Below are positions 9,681 through 21,828 of a stretch of 64,000 nucleotides of DNA, piece by piece; the first letter of the stretch is position 1; each line of letters starts with the position of its first letter. The notes under the pieces are model-generated. The model made no database searches. It saw only the letters and a program-made list of their open reading frames with translations, and was not told where the DNA came from. The DNA is from Hyalangium gracile (GTDB lineage: Bacteria > Myxococcota > Myxococcia > Myxococcales > Myxococcaceae), in the NCBI RefSeq assembly GCF_020103725.1, contig NZ_JAHXBG010000004.1, positions 248,001-312,000 on the forward strand, in the 5' to 3' direction. The translations under genes were made by a program, and so were the position numbers.

Positions 9681-11849
9681 ATGTCGCGACTCCTACTGGT
9701 CTCCAATCGCCTCCCCGTCACCGTCAAGGCCGAGAAGGACAGTGTGTCCGTGGTGCGCAGCGCCGGCGGCCTGGCCACGGGCCTGAGCCGTCCCCATGAG
9801 CGCTCCGGGGGCCTGTGGATCGGCTGGCCCGGGGACGTCTCGCGGCTGTCCGGTGCGCAACGCGCCAAGGTGGAGTCCCAGCTCGCCGAGCTCCGGTGCG
9901 TGCCGCTGTACCTCAGTGCCAGCGAGGTCAGCCGCTACTACGAGGGGTACTCCAACCGCGTGCTCTGGCCGCTGTGCCACTACATGCCGGACCGCGTGCC
10001 GCGCCAGGACAGGGACTGGGAGGCCTACGCCAAGGTCAACGAGCGCTTCGCGGAGCTGGTGGCCCGGCACTATCAGCCAGGCGACACCATCTGGGTGCAT
10101 GACTACCAGCTCATGCTGGTGCCCGGCCTGCTGCGCCAGCGGCTGCCCGAGGCGCGCATCGGCTACTTCCACCACATTCCGTTCCCGTCGAGTGAGATCT
10201 ACCGCATGCTGCCGCACCGCGAGGAGCTGCTGCGCGGCCTGCTCGGCGCGGACGTGGTGGGCTTCCATACGCCCAGCTACGTGCATCACTTCTCCAGCAC
10301 GCTCTTGCGGCTGCTCGGGCTGGAGACGGACCTCGACCACGTCACCTACGAGGGGCGCGCCGTGCGGCTGGGCGCCTTCCCCATGGGCATCGACGCGGCG
10401 GCCTTCGAGGGGCTGGCCACGCACCCGGCGGTGCTCGAGGAGGTGCGCGTCCTGAAGGAGCGCAGCGCCGGGCAGCGGCTGCTGTTGGGCATCGATCGGC
10501 TGGACTACACCAAGGGCATCCCCCGGCGCCTGCTGGCCGTGCAGCGGCTGCTGGAGCGCGAGCCGTACCTGCGCGGGCGCCTGAGGTTCATCCAGGTGGC
10601 CGTGCCCAGCCGCACCCAGGTGGAGGACTACGCCGCCTACCGCGACAAGGTGGACGAGCTGGTGGGCCGCATCAACGGCCTGTACGGCACCGTCCACAAC
10701 GTCCCCATCCACTACCTCTACCGCTCCTTCAACGAGCGGCAGCTGGTGGGGCTCTACAGCGCGGCGGACGTGATGCTCGTCACGCCCGTCCGGGATGGGA
10801 TGAACCTGGTGGCCAAGGAGTTCTGCGCGTCCCGGCCGGATGAGAATGGGGTGCTCATCCTGAGCGAGTTCGCCGGCGCCGCCACCGAGCTGCGCGACGC
10901 CGTCATGGTCAACCCCTTCGACGTGGAGTCCATGGCGGACGCCATCCTCCAGGCGTTGGAGATGTCGGAGGAGGAGCGCCGCAAGCGGATGCAGTGCCTG
11001 CGCGCCCAGGTGAAGTCCCGCGACGTGCACTGGTGGGTGGGCCACTTCCTGGACACGCTCCAGTCGGTGCCCACGCCCACCGTCCGGTCCACCCCCGGAG
11101 TCGCGGAGGTGAGCGCGCGCCTGAGGCAGGCCCCGCGGCGCGTCCTCCTGCTGGACTATGACGGGACGCTCGTCGGGTACGCGCCCCGGCCGGAGCTGGC
11201 CGCGCCGGATGCGGAGCTGAAGGAGCTGCTGGCTCGGGTGGTCGCCCTGCCGGACACGGCGGTGCACATCGTCAGCGGTCGGTTCCGGGACAAGCTGGAG
11301 GCGTGGATGGGAGACTTGCGGGTCGGGCTCCACGCCGAGCACGGCCTCTGGTCCCGCTCCGGGCCCGGCGCGCCCTGGCGGATGCTGGAAGGCGTCTCCC
11401 CCGAGTGGAAGGAGCAGGCGCGTCCGATGCTGGACCTCTTCTCCTCGCGTGTCCCGGGCTCGTTCGTGGAGGAGAAGACGGCGTCGCTCGCGTGGCACTA
11501 CCGGCAGGTGGATACGGGCTTCGGCGCGTGGCAGGCGCGCGAGCTGCGCCTGAAGCTGGGCGAGGTGCTGGCCGGCGGCCCGCTGGAGGTGCTGCCCGGG
11601 GACAAGGTGGTGGAGGTGCGTCCCCGGGGCGTCAACAAGGGGCGCGTGGTGGCCCAGGCGCTGGAGGGCATGGCGCCCGGGACGGTGGTGGCGGCATTCG
11701 GAGATGACCGCACCGACGAGGACCTGTTCGCCGCGCTGCCCGAGGGCGCCCTCTCCGTGCACGCGGGGGGCAAGCCCTCGCGCGCCACGTACCGGGTGAA
11801 CGGACCCGCCGAGGTGCGCAAGGTGCTCGCCGCGCTGCTGGAGCCGTGA
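9681..11849 (+). CDS. otsAB: fused trehalose-6-phosphate synthase/phosphatase
   Basis: 722-aa cytoplasmic enzyme joining OtsA (residues ~1-470, GT20) and OtsB (~480-722, HAD). It makes trehalose-6-phosphate from UDP-glucose and glucose-6-phosphate and removes the phosphate. OtsA motifs include LLVSNRLPV at the N-terminus, WVHDYQLMLVP, the FHTPSY region, IDRLDYTKG with the UDP-binding Arg/Lys, and GMNLVAKEF. The OtsB part has LLDYDGTL (nucleophile Asp and DxDGT) and GDDRTDEDLF. The ATG at 9681 has GGAGGT five bases upstream; the longer open frame overlaps the preceding gene. Trehalose is a common stress and spore protectant in myxobacteria (inference for role). It is convergent with the regulator at 11856 with only six bases between. 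Confidence 0.95.
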   Translation: MSRLLLVSNRLPVTVKAEKDSVSVVRSAGGLATGLSRPHERSGGLWIGWPGDVSRLSGAQRAKVESQLAELRCVPLYLSASEVSRYYEGYSNRVLWPLCHYMPDRVPRQDRDWEAYAKVNERFAELVARHYQPGDTIWVHDYQLMLVPGLLRQRLPEARIGYFHHIPFPSSEIYRMLPHREELLRGLLGADVVGFHTPSYVHHFSSTLLRLLGLETDLDHVTYEGRAVRLGAFPMGIDAAAFEGLATHPAVLEEVRVLKERSAGQRLLLGIDRLDYTKGIPRRLLAVQRLLEREPYLRGRLRFIQVAVPSRTQVEDYAAYRDKVDELVGRINGLYGTVHNVPIHYLYRSFNERQLVGLYSAADVMLVTPVRDGMNLVAKEFCASRPDENGVLILSEFAGAATELRDAVMVNPFDVESMADAILQALEMSEEERRKRMQCLRAQVKSRDVHWWVGHFLDTLQSVPTPTVRSTPGVAEVSARLRQAPRRVLLLDYDGTLVGYAPRPELAAPDAELKELLARVVALPDTAVHIVSGRFRDKLEAWMGDLRVGLHAEHGLWSRSGPGAPWRMLEGVSPEWKEQARPMLDLFSSRVPGSFVEEKTASLAWHYRQVDTGFGAWQARELRLKLGEVLAGGPLEVLPGDKVVEVRPRGVNKGRVVAQALEGMAPGTVVAAFGDDRTDEDLFAALPEGALSVHAGGKPSRATYRVNGPAEVRKVLAALLEP

Positions 11850-11855
11850 GCGCGC

Positions 11856-13196
<1,341 letters not shown>

Positions 13197-13226
13197 GAGA
13201 ACCACCTCCCGCCCGGCGGCACCCGC

Positions 13227-14558
<1,332 letters not shown>

Positions 14559-14609
14559 GTGGGACATCCTAGCATCCCCCCTGGGCGTCTCTGGAGGAGG
14601 CGGAGCCAT

Positions 14610-14963
14610 TGCGACAGGCGGGCTGCTTCATGGCGGGGCTCCGGAGGGGGACGGCGTCCGATCATCCGAGTCGGGCACCCCACCTCTGGAGCAACCGTCG
14701 TTCCAGCGCTCCGGTAGTCCCGAAGCCAAGTCTTTTCCAGGGTTTTGCCCGGCGAGGGCAGAAGCCTCCCAGGCACGTGCTGCGCAATCCGCAGTCCGGT
14801 GGTGCGGGATTCGCATGCCCCCGGCTCGGCGGCTCCCATGGGGCGAGGGCCGCGCGGGGCACCTCGAAGCAGAGGCTACAACCTGGTGAGTCGTGCTCCA
14901 GGCGGGCTACCGTAGACGTCATCTTTCGTCCCCAGGCAGCGCCAGAGTCGGTAAGGTGGCCCC
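14610..14963. other. 354-bp intergenic region between divergent operons
   Basis: It separates the minus-strand kinase operon from the plus-strand Wadjet operon and should hold both promoters. I see no consensus -35/-10 or -24/-12 pair. Short open frames on both strands have no family signal or ribosome-binding site and are rejected. Confidence 0.5.
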
Positions 14964-16397
14964 GTGTCCACCACCGCCATTCCCGACCTGTTCGGCCGTG
15001 TGCCAGCGGCGCTCTTCGCTCCCCTCTCGGGAGCGCTGGCGCCGCTCTACTGGGCCATTCTCGCTCGGTACTACCAGTATGAGTTCGAGCGTGAGCCGGT
15101 CGCGCTCGTGAAGCCGGCGGCCATCGAGCTCGCGGAACAACTCCTCCAGGCTTCCCCGGCCTGGCAGGGGCGCCACGAGGAGTTGCTCTCGCTCGAGGAA
15201 GCCGGCGCGCCGCCCGAGGCGGAGCACGGGCTCGAGGAAGGTGCCATCACGAGGACCATGGCCCGTCGGCTCGTCTCCCGCCTGGAGGCCACGGGGTGGT
15301 TCCACTTCGAGTACCGCAGCACGCTGGGCCAGGTGCTGAGCTTCCACCCCTGGGCCGCCCGGGTGCTCGACACGCTGGTGCGTGTGGCCCGGGACGAGCA
15401 ACCCATCTTCCAGGGCTACGCGCACTCCATCGCCATCCTGCTCAAGCCCGACACCTTCGCCAGCCGGCCGGGCGTCTCCCTGCGTGAGGCGCATCGCCAC
15501 ACGCTCGAGCTCGTCCGGGAGCTCAAGATCCTGAACCGCAACATCCACGCCTTCACCCAGCGGCTCCTCGAGGAGGTGACCACCGCGTCTGGCGTGCTCG
15601 AAGAGGGCCTCGACCGCTACCGGCAAGCCGTCATGGCCAACTACCACCGGCTCAAGACGGTGGAGAACCTCTATCGCTGGCGCAGCGACATCCTGCTGAG
15701 GCTCGACGCCATCGAGCACGACGCCGGCTCCATCGCCGCCGCGGCGCGCTGGTACGCAGAGCAGCTCGCCCTCGACCTGGCCGCCGCGACGCGGCAGGTG
15801 GAGGAGGATCTGCGGCTGATGCGCATGCGGTTCGAGACGCTCCCGGAGATCACCGACGACATCGACGCACGCAACGCGCGCTTCAGCGGCGTCGCCCTGC
15901 GCAAGCTCATGTACCTGCTGAGGCAGGACCGGCGGACGGAGGGGCAGCTCCAGTATCTCGTCGAGAAGCTCGCGCGGGACGAGGCGCCGGAGCTCGAGTT
16001 CGATGTGTACCGGTGCGAGCTGCTGCGAGATGGCTTTCTCTACACGCCGCCCACGCGCCGCGCGAAGGCCGCGCCGCAAAAGCTCCCCATGCGACGACGG
16101 GCGTTGTCCGAGGCGCAGCGGCGGCAGCTCGCCGAGCGGTTGCGCAGCCCGTACGCCCGAGCGCGGATAGAAGAGTTCGTGAGCGAGCTGCTCGGTGCGC
16201 GGCAGGCCGGGACGATGGAGGAGCTGCCGCTGCGAGACGATGAGGACTTCGTGCGGGCCATCCACCTGGTCGGCTACGGGCTCGACGGCAGGGGCCGCTA
16301 TCGCTTCCGGCCGGCCGAGGCGCCCGCGGCCCACGTGCGCGGCGGGGCTTATGGGGTGCCAGGTGGGAGGTTCGAGCGCTCCGGGAAGAAGGGGTGA
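14964..16397 (+). CDS. jetA: Wadjet anti-plasmid defence protein JetA
   Basis: 477 aa, GTG start with AAGGTGG four bases upstream. JetA is the kleisin-like (MukF-related) subunit of the Wadjet SMC complex. The N-terminus (IPDLFGRVPAALFAPLSG) and the helical middle (LNRNIHAFTQRLLEE...) resemble the JetA/DUF5716 group more than the DUF3375 JetA of type I systems, but I could not test the subtype. The C-terminal ~50 residues (FVRAIHLVGYG) would form the SMC-contacting winged-helix end. First gene of a tight four-gene operon. Confidence 0.85.
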   Translation: MSTTAIPDLFGRVPAALFAPLSGALAPLYWAILARYYQYEFEREPVALVKPAAIELAEQLLQASPAWQGRHEELLSLEEAGAPPEAEHGLEEGAITRTMARRLVSRLEATGWFHFEYRSTLGQVLSFHPWAARVLDTLVRVARDEQPIFQGYAHSIAILLKPDTFASRPGVSLREAHRHTLELVRELKILNRNIHAFTQRLLEEVTTASGVLEEGLDRYRQAVMANYHRLKTVENLYRWRSDILLRLDAIEHDAGSIAAAARWYAEQLALDLAAATRQVEEDLRLMRMRFETLPEITDDIDARNARFSGVALRKLMYLLRQDRRTEGQLQYLVEKLARDEAPELEFDVYRCELLRDGFLYTPPTRRAKAAPQKLPMRRRALSEAQRRQLAERLRSPYARARIEEFVSELLGARQAGTMEELPLRDDEDFVRAIHLVGYGLDGRGRYRFRPAEAPAAHVRGGAYGVPGGRFERSGKKG

Positions 16398-16402
16398 CGT
16401 GC

Positions 16403-17083
16403 ATGGACTTCTTTGTCGAATATCCCAGGCTCGAGCCCGCCCAGCAGGAGCGCTTCCGGCAGGTCATCACCCGGCTGCTCTCCGGGGAGGTGCTCACTCC
16501 GGGCGAGGCGCTCCGGCCGGACGGAGACTGGCGCTTCGCCGAGCGGTACCGCGAGCTGCTGGAGGCCTATCTGCGCATCGGAGGATGGCGGCTCGACATC
16601 GATCTGGGGCTGCGGCTGTGCCGGGCCGTCCACGAGGCGGGCGAGCAGCGGGTGCGGTTCAACAAGCTGGAGAGCCTGGTGCTGTGCATCCTGCGGCTCA
16701 TGTACCACGAGCGGATGCAGCAGGCGACCGAGGAGGTCCGCTGCGAGGTGGTGCTGGGGGAGCTGCGCGAGCGGCTCATCCAGAGTGGGCGGCCCGTGCA
16801 CCAGCTGCCTCGCCGCGCCCTCGTGAATGCGCTGCGGCGGCTGGAGCGGCACTCCCTCGTCTCCCTGGGGCGTGGCGTGACGGGTGAGGACACGGAGCGC
16901 TTCCATGTCCAGCCGCTGATCGAGAAGGTCCTGCCGCCCGATCGCATCGCCGAGCTCTTCGAGCGTGTGCGTGCCTATGTCAACGAGAAGCCACGAGAGG
17001 CCACTCCCGGGGCCGAGGCCACGGAGGGCCGGGGGCCAGAGGCGGAGGGGGAGCTCTCGGCGGAGGAGGGGGACGTCCCATGA
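16403..17083 (+). CDS. jetB: Wadjet anti-plasmid defence protein JetB (DUF4194)
   Basis: 226 aa, the KITE-like (MukE-related) subunit. Recognisable features are the N-terminal DFFVEYPRLEP, the RFNKLESLVLCILRLMYHERMQ helix and the winged-helix region PRRALVNALRRLERHSLVSLG. The last ~35 residues are a glycine/glutamate-rich tail. The ATG at 16403 has GGGGTG in front; a GTG at 16394 that overlaps the jetA stop (GTGA) is also possible. The stop overlaps the jetC start. Confidence 0.85.
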   Translation: MDFFVEYPRLEPAQQERFRQVITRLLSGEVLTPGEALRPDGDWRFAERYRELLEAYLRIGGWRLDIDLGLRLCRAVHEAGEQRVRFNKLESLVLCILRLMYHERMQQATEEVRCEVVLGELRERLIQSGRPVHQLPRRALVNALRRLERHSLVSLGRGVTGEDTERFHVQPLIEKVLPPDRIAELFERVRAYVNEKPREATPGAEATEGRGPEAEGELSAEEGDVP

Positions 17084-20000
17084 TGCGGCTCGAGGCGGTG
17101 CGGCTCATCCACTGGTACCACTTCCAGCACGAGCTCCTTGCGCTGGACGGCAGCTGCCTGCTGTTTGGAGACAATGGCAGCGGCAAGTCCACGGTGCTGG
17201 ATGCCATCCAGCTGGCCCTGGTGGCGGACATGGGGGAGGTCCGGTTCAACAAGGCGGCCAACGAGAACAGCCGGCGCAGCCTCCATGGCTATGTGCGACA
17301 CAAGCTCGGCTCGGAGGATGAGAGCCGGCCGGGCCAGGTCCGGTATGGCCGTGGCGCCTGTACCAGCTATGTGATGCTGCGCTTCCGAGACGACAGCGGC
17401 AGCCGCCCGCCCTTCGTCTGCGGCATGGTGCTCGAGGCGGGCGAGGAGGACACCGCCGTCCAGAAGTGGGGCTTCGTCATCCCTCACCTCGCCCTCGGGG
17501 AGGTGCCGGCCCTCGCGCCGGATGAGGTGGTCCGCACCGCGCGAGACTTCCGTGTCCAGCTGCGCGCCCTGCCGGGGGCGCAGCACTATGCGGATGTGGG
17601 CACGTACCGGGACGAGGTGCGGCACCGCCTGGGGTTCCTGCCGCCCTCCTTCCATCTGCTCCTGGTGAAAGCCCTGGACTTCAAGCCCATCCGGCAGGTG
17701 CGTGAGTTCGTGTTCCACTACCTGCTGGATGAGCGGACCGTGGACACGGTCGCCCTCCAGGCCAACATCGAGCACTACAAGCGGCTGGAGGCCGAGGCCC
17801 AGGAGGCGGAGCGGCGCATCGCGGCGCTCGAGACCATCTGCGTCCAGGGCGAGCGCATCCTCCAGAAGCGGCGCACCGCCGAGGCCCACGAGTTCCTCAC
17901 CCTGCGCGCCCGGCTGGAGCTGGCCGAGGAGCGGGAGCGGCGGGCCGCGGAGAGCATCGCCCACCTCGAGAGCGAGCAGCGCGGCAACGCGGCGCGGATG
18001 GAGGCGCTCACCGCCGACCTGGTGTTCCTGGGACGCGAGCATGAGCGCATCATCGGGCTGCTCCAGGGCCACCCCACGTTCCACCAGCTCCAGGCGCTGG
18101 AGTCCGATCTGGAGCGGACGCGGGAAGAGGTGAAGCGGGCCGAGCAGAGCGCCACGGAGGCCCGGCGGCTGCTCGGGCAGCAGACGGAGGTCCTCGCCCT
18201 GCTCCTCTCGGAGGCGGCGAGGGATCTCCGCAGGAAGCGCCCGGAGCTGTTCCGGGACGATGAGCTGGTGGGCGCCTCCGAGGAGCCCGCCATCATCCAG
18301 CGCCTGCGGGAGACGCTGGCGCGAGAGGGGGCGCTGGCGGGCCGCGACCTGTCGACGTGGAGTGGGCGGCTGGACAAGGCCGCCTCCGTGCTCGGGCTCG
18401 CGCAGGTCACCGTGGAAGAGCTCCTGCGGCGGGCGCGCGAGGAGGGGGCGGGGCTCGAGGCCGAGCGGGAGGAGCTCGAGCAGGGGCGCCTGCGGTACGA
18501 CGAGGGGGTGGAGGCGCTCCTTCACCTGCTGCGCGCCCGCCTGAAGGGCAAGCGCGAGCCGGCCCCGCTCTGCGAGCTGATCGAGGTGCCCAACCCGCGC
18601 TGGCGCGACGCCGTCGAGGGGTACTTGAACACGCGCCGCTTCGATGTGCTGGTGCCCCCCGAGGACTTCTCTCGCGCGCTCGCCCTCTACGAGAAGAACA
18701 AGCGGGGGTATGCGCTGCCTGGCCGCAAGGCGCCCATCTTCATCTCCGGCGTCGGGCTGGTGGATCTCGAGCGCATCCGCGAGCGCGCTCCGTCCGCCCG
18801 CCCGCGCTCCCTCGCCGAGCAGGTGCACGCGGAGGATCCGCTCGCTCGCCTCTACGTGGACTTCGTGCTGGGCGAGGTCATCTGCTGCGAGGACGAGCAG
18901 GAGCTGCGCCGCCATGCGCGCTCCATCACGGACTCGGTGATGGTGTACCAGAACTTCACCGCGCGGCAGACCTCGCCGGCGGTGTACTCCAAGCACTACA
19001 TCGGTCAGGCGGCACGGCTGCGCCGCAAGGACGCCATCGACGCCCGCCTGGGAGCGCTGCACCAGGAATTCGTCACGCTCGCGGAGGAGCTCCACTGGCT
19101 GAAGCTGTCCCTGAAGCGCTGCACCGAGGCCCGGGTTCACGCGGCGCAGCTCGCGCGGTTGATGGAGGACGCGGAGCAGGCACCCACGCTGAGGGCCCAG
19201 GTGGCGCAGCTGGAGCGGCGGCTGTCCCAGCTCGATCGCGGGGAGCTCCAGCAGCTCGAGCAGGATCGCCGGGAGCTGGAGGCCCGGCGCAGGGAGCGGG
19301 AGCAGGAGCGGACGCTGGCGGCCGAGAAGAAGGGGAGCCTGGAGTCCGAGGCCGTGGGGGCCGCGACGGAGCTGCGGCGCGCCGGGGAGGACGGGCAGCG
19401 GGCTCGGGAGGCGCTGGAGGCCACGGCGGTCGCCCAGAGCCCGGAGCGTCGCGCGGAGGCTGAAGCCCGCTACCAGCACGAGCGAGCCGAGAAGGAGGCC
19501 CCGCGCATCGTCAGCGTGTTCGAGCACCAGCGCGGCATCCTCATGGGCGAGGTCACCAACCTGGTGCACAGGATGGTCGAGCTCAAGACGCGGTTCGCCA
19601 ATGACTATGGCTTCGCGGCGGAGACGCTGGGAGAGGGCTTCGCCGAGCACGCGGCGGAGCGGGAGCGCTGGCGGGACAGCCGGCTGCCGGACTATCGCGA
19701 GCGCATCGCCGAGGCGAAGCGTCAGGCCACCCAGCAGCTCGCCGAGGACATCATCTTCAGGCTGCGCGAGAACCTGCTGCTGGTGCAGCGGCAGCTCGAT
19801 GAGCTCAACCGCGCGCTCAAGGACGTGCCCTTCAACGGGGACCGCTACAGCTTCACCCGCGAGATCGCGCCCACCCACCGCCCCTTCTACGAGCTCATCA
19901 TGGCGGCGGGGCAGCTCGGACGGGACTCGCTGTTCGGTGCGCAGACGCTGGCCAGCGAGGAGGCTCGCCGCACCCTGGAGGAGCTCGTGGACAGGCTCCT

Positions 20001-20481
20001 CGAGGGCGAGGCCCGGGAGGTCAAGACGGAGCTGGAGGCGCGGGCCGACTACCGCGAGTACTTCAACTACGACATCCGCATCACTCAGCCGGACGGCACC
20101 TGGTCCTCCTATGACAAGGTGTCGGGAGACAAGTCCGGTGGGGAGACCCAGACGCCCTACTACATCGCCATCCTGGCCTCGATGTACCGGATGTATCGCG
20201 CTGGCGTGTCGGAGGCAGGGCCCGGGTGCGGGCTGGTGCTGCTGGACGAGGCGTTCTCGAAGATGGACGAGCAGCGCATCGCGGCCATGCTCCGCTTCGC
20301 TCGCAACCTGGGGCTGCAGCTGGTGATGGCGACGCCCAAGGAGCGGGTGGCGATGGTGGCTCCCTGGGTGGAGCGCTCGCTGCTCATCTACAAGGACCTC
20401 GAGTCCGGCGAGCCCACTGTGGCGGACTTCACGAAGGAGCTGGCCCGCGATGAAGCCGAGCGAGCCGTCGGCGCGGTGTGA
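17080..20481 (+). CDS. jetC: Wadjet SMC-like ATPase JetC
   Basis: 1133-aa SMC/MukB-like motor. Walker A is FGDNGSGKST near residue 32; two long coiled-coil arms (about 225-480 and 660-900, rich in Leu/Arg/Glu heptads) enclose a hinge-like domain near 490-640 (PNPRWRDAVEGYLNTRRFDVLVPP); the ABC signature is DKSGGETQT and Walker B is LVLLDEAFSKMD. The complex is thought to extrude DNA loops and direct JetD to cut small circular DNA. The start ATG overlaps the jetB stop (ATGATG, so one or the next ATG), and the end overlaps jetD by 32 bases. Confidence 0.93.
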   Translation: MMRLEAVRLIHWYHFQHELLALDGSCLLFGDNGSGKSTVLDAIQLALVADMGEVRFNKAANENSRRSLHGYVRHKLGSEDESRPGQVRYGRGACTSYVMLRFRDDSGSRPPFVCGMVLEAGEEDTAVQKWGFVIPHLALGEVPALAPDEVVRTARDFRVQLRALPGAQHYADVGTYRDEVRHRLGFLPPSFHLLLVKALDFKPIRQVREFVFHYLLDERTVDTVALQANIEHYKRLEAEAQEAERRIAALETICVQGERILQKRRTAEAHEFLTLRARLELAEERERRAAESIAHLESEQRGNAARMEALTADLVFLGREHERIIGLLQGHPTFHQLQALESDLERTREEVKRAEQSATEARRLLGQQTEVLALLLSEAARDLRRKRPELFRDDELVGASEEPAIIQRLRETLAREGALAGRDLSTWSGRLDKAASVLGLAQVTVEELLRRAREEGAGLEAEREELEQGRLRYDEGVEALLHLLRARLKGKREPAPLCELIEVPNPRWRDAVEGYLNTRRFDVLVPPEDFSRALALYEKNKRGYALPGRKAPIFISGVGLVDLERIRERAPSARPRSLAEQVHAEDPLARLYVDFVLGEVICCEDEQELRRHARSITDSVMVYQNFTARQTSPAVYSKHYIGQAARLRRKDAIDARLGALHQEFVTLAEELHWLKLSLKRCTEARVHAAQLARLMEDAEQAPTLRAQVAQLERRLSQLDRGELQQLEQDRRELEARRREREQERTLAAEKKGSLESEAVGAATELRRAGEDGQRAREALEATAVAQSPERRAEAEARYQHERAEKEAPRIVSVFEHQRGILMGEVTNLVHRMVELKTRFANDYGFAAETLGEGFAEHAAERERWRDSRLPDYRERIAEAKRQATQQLAEDIIFRLRENLLLVQRQLDELNRALKDVPFNGDRYSFTREIAPTHRPFYELIMAAGQLGRDSLFGAQTLASEEARRTLEELVDRLLEGEAREVKTELEARADYREYFNYDIRITQPDGTWSSYDKVSGDKSGGETQTPYYIAILASMYRMYRAGVSEAGPGCGLVLLDEAFSKMDEQRIAAMLRFARNLGLQLVMATPKERVAMVAPWVERSLLIYKDLESGEPTVADFTKELARDEAERAVGAV

Positions 20482-21766
20482 GCTCCTGACGCGCCTGCTG
20501 GAGGCCTACGAGCGCGGCGCGATGTACGGCCGCAAGGGCCCCTGGCCACGACACGTGTGCCTTCGCCTGAACGCGGGCACGTTCCCCGAGGCCTTCGCTC
20601 CCGAGGGGCGCGAGTGGCTGGCGGAGCTGCGCGCCGCGGCGGACGCGCTCGAGCGGGCCGGGGCGGTGACGGTGGTGCGAAGCAAGGGGGGGCTCTACGA
20701 GTCGCGGGAGCCCAAGGAGGTTCGGCTGGGGCCCGAGCACGTGGACACCGCCTACGCGCTGGCGCGTGAGTTCGGGTACGAGCCTCTGGCATCCATCCTG
20801 GCGATGCTCGCCGAGCACGTGCGCGACCTGAGCGCGCGGGCGGAGGTGCCCTGGGCTCGTGCCTTCTTGGCGGCGGCCTCCGTCGAGCTTGCCCGCGGCG
20901 AGGGCGGCAGGCTGGGGGCCTCGCGCGAGCGCCTCAAGCGGGACTGGCGGGACTGGCGCGATGCGCTGACCGCGGCGGCGGCGCTGGCGGGGGGCGCGCA
21001 GGGCTGGGAGCGCGTGGTGAGTGAGCGCCTCTTCACCGACTCCAAGCGGCTGGCGGCGATCCGGGGGCAGGTGGCGGGGGTGCTGGTGCGGATGGATCCC
21101 CGCCTCGCCGAGGCCGCACCGGAGGAGCCGCAGGAAGTCCTGGAGGCATATGGACTGCGCCGCCGTCCGGGGCTCGTGCGGTGCGCCGGCTGCGCGGAGC
21201 TGCGCGTGGGAGGCAGGCAGTACCGCCTGGAGGACTTCGCTCCCTCCGCGCATCTGCCGGAGGGTTGGGCCGAGGCGTGGGTGGAGGGGGTCTCCGCGGC
21301 GGCGGTGGACGTCATCACCACGGTCGAGAACGAGTACCCGTTCCTCTCGTACATCGAGGAGGCGGGGGGGCCTTGGGCGCTGGGAGCGCGCCGGGAGCTG
21401 GTGGTGTACACGGGGGGCTTCCCGCCGCCCGTGCTCTCGAGGGCGCTGGGCCTGCTCTCCGCGCGGCGAGCCGACGTGCGCTTTCGCCACTGGGGGGATG
21501 CGGATCTGGGCGGGCTTCGCATCTGGTGGCATCTGCGCCGCTCGCTGGCGCGTCCGCTGGAGCTCTTCCGGACGACGCCCGAGTGGCTGTTGCGGCACCA
21601 TCAGCGAGCGCAGGGGCTGTCCGCGTCCGAGCACTCGGAGCTGGAGCGGCTTCTGCAGGCGCTGCGCGGCTCCGCCGAGGCGGACTGCCCGGATGTGCGC
21701 GAGGCCTGCCGGCTGGTCGAGCTGCTGTTGTCCCTGGGGTTCAAGGTTGAACAGGAGCGGTACTGA
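20450..21766 (+). CDS. jetD: Wadjet nuclease subunit JetD (DUF3322/DUF2220, Toprim-like)
   Basis: 438 aa. The N-terminal DUF3322-like part includes the WPRHVCLRLN segment. The C-terminal DUF2220 part is a topoisomerase VI-A-like Toprim fold: the acidic residue in TTVENEYPFL and the paired aspartates in HWGDADLGGLRIW are in the expected places for metal-dependent cleavage. JetD cuts the closed circular DNA recognised by JetABC. Its start lies inside jetC. All catalytic residues appear intact, so the system is probably functional. Confidence 0.9.
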   Translation: MKPSEPSARCELLTRLLEAYERGAMYGRKGPWPRHVCLRLNAGTFPEAFAPEGREWLAELRAAADALERAGAVTVVRSKGGLYESREPKEVRLGPEHVDTAYALAREFGYEPLASILAMLAEHVRDLSARAEVPWARAFLAAASVELARGEGGRLGASRERLKRDWRDWRDALTAAAALAGGAQGWERVVSERLFTDSKRLAAIRGQVAGVLVRMDPRLAEAAPEEPQEVLEAYGLRRRPGLVRCAGCAELRVGGRQYRLEDFAPSAHLPEGWAEAWVEGVSAAAVDVITTVENEYPFLSYIEEAGGPWALGARRELVVYTGGFPPPVLSRALGLLSARRADVRFRHWGDADLGGLRIWWHLRRSLARPLELFRTTPEWLLRHHQRAQGLSASEHSELERLLQALRGSAEADCPDVREACRLVELLLSLGFKVEQERY

Positions 21767-21828
21767 GCCGCTGGAGTGTGGCGACGACACTACCTATAAA
21801 GTAGAGACGAGGGAGGACAACCCAGGGC

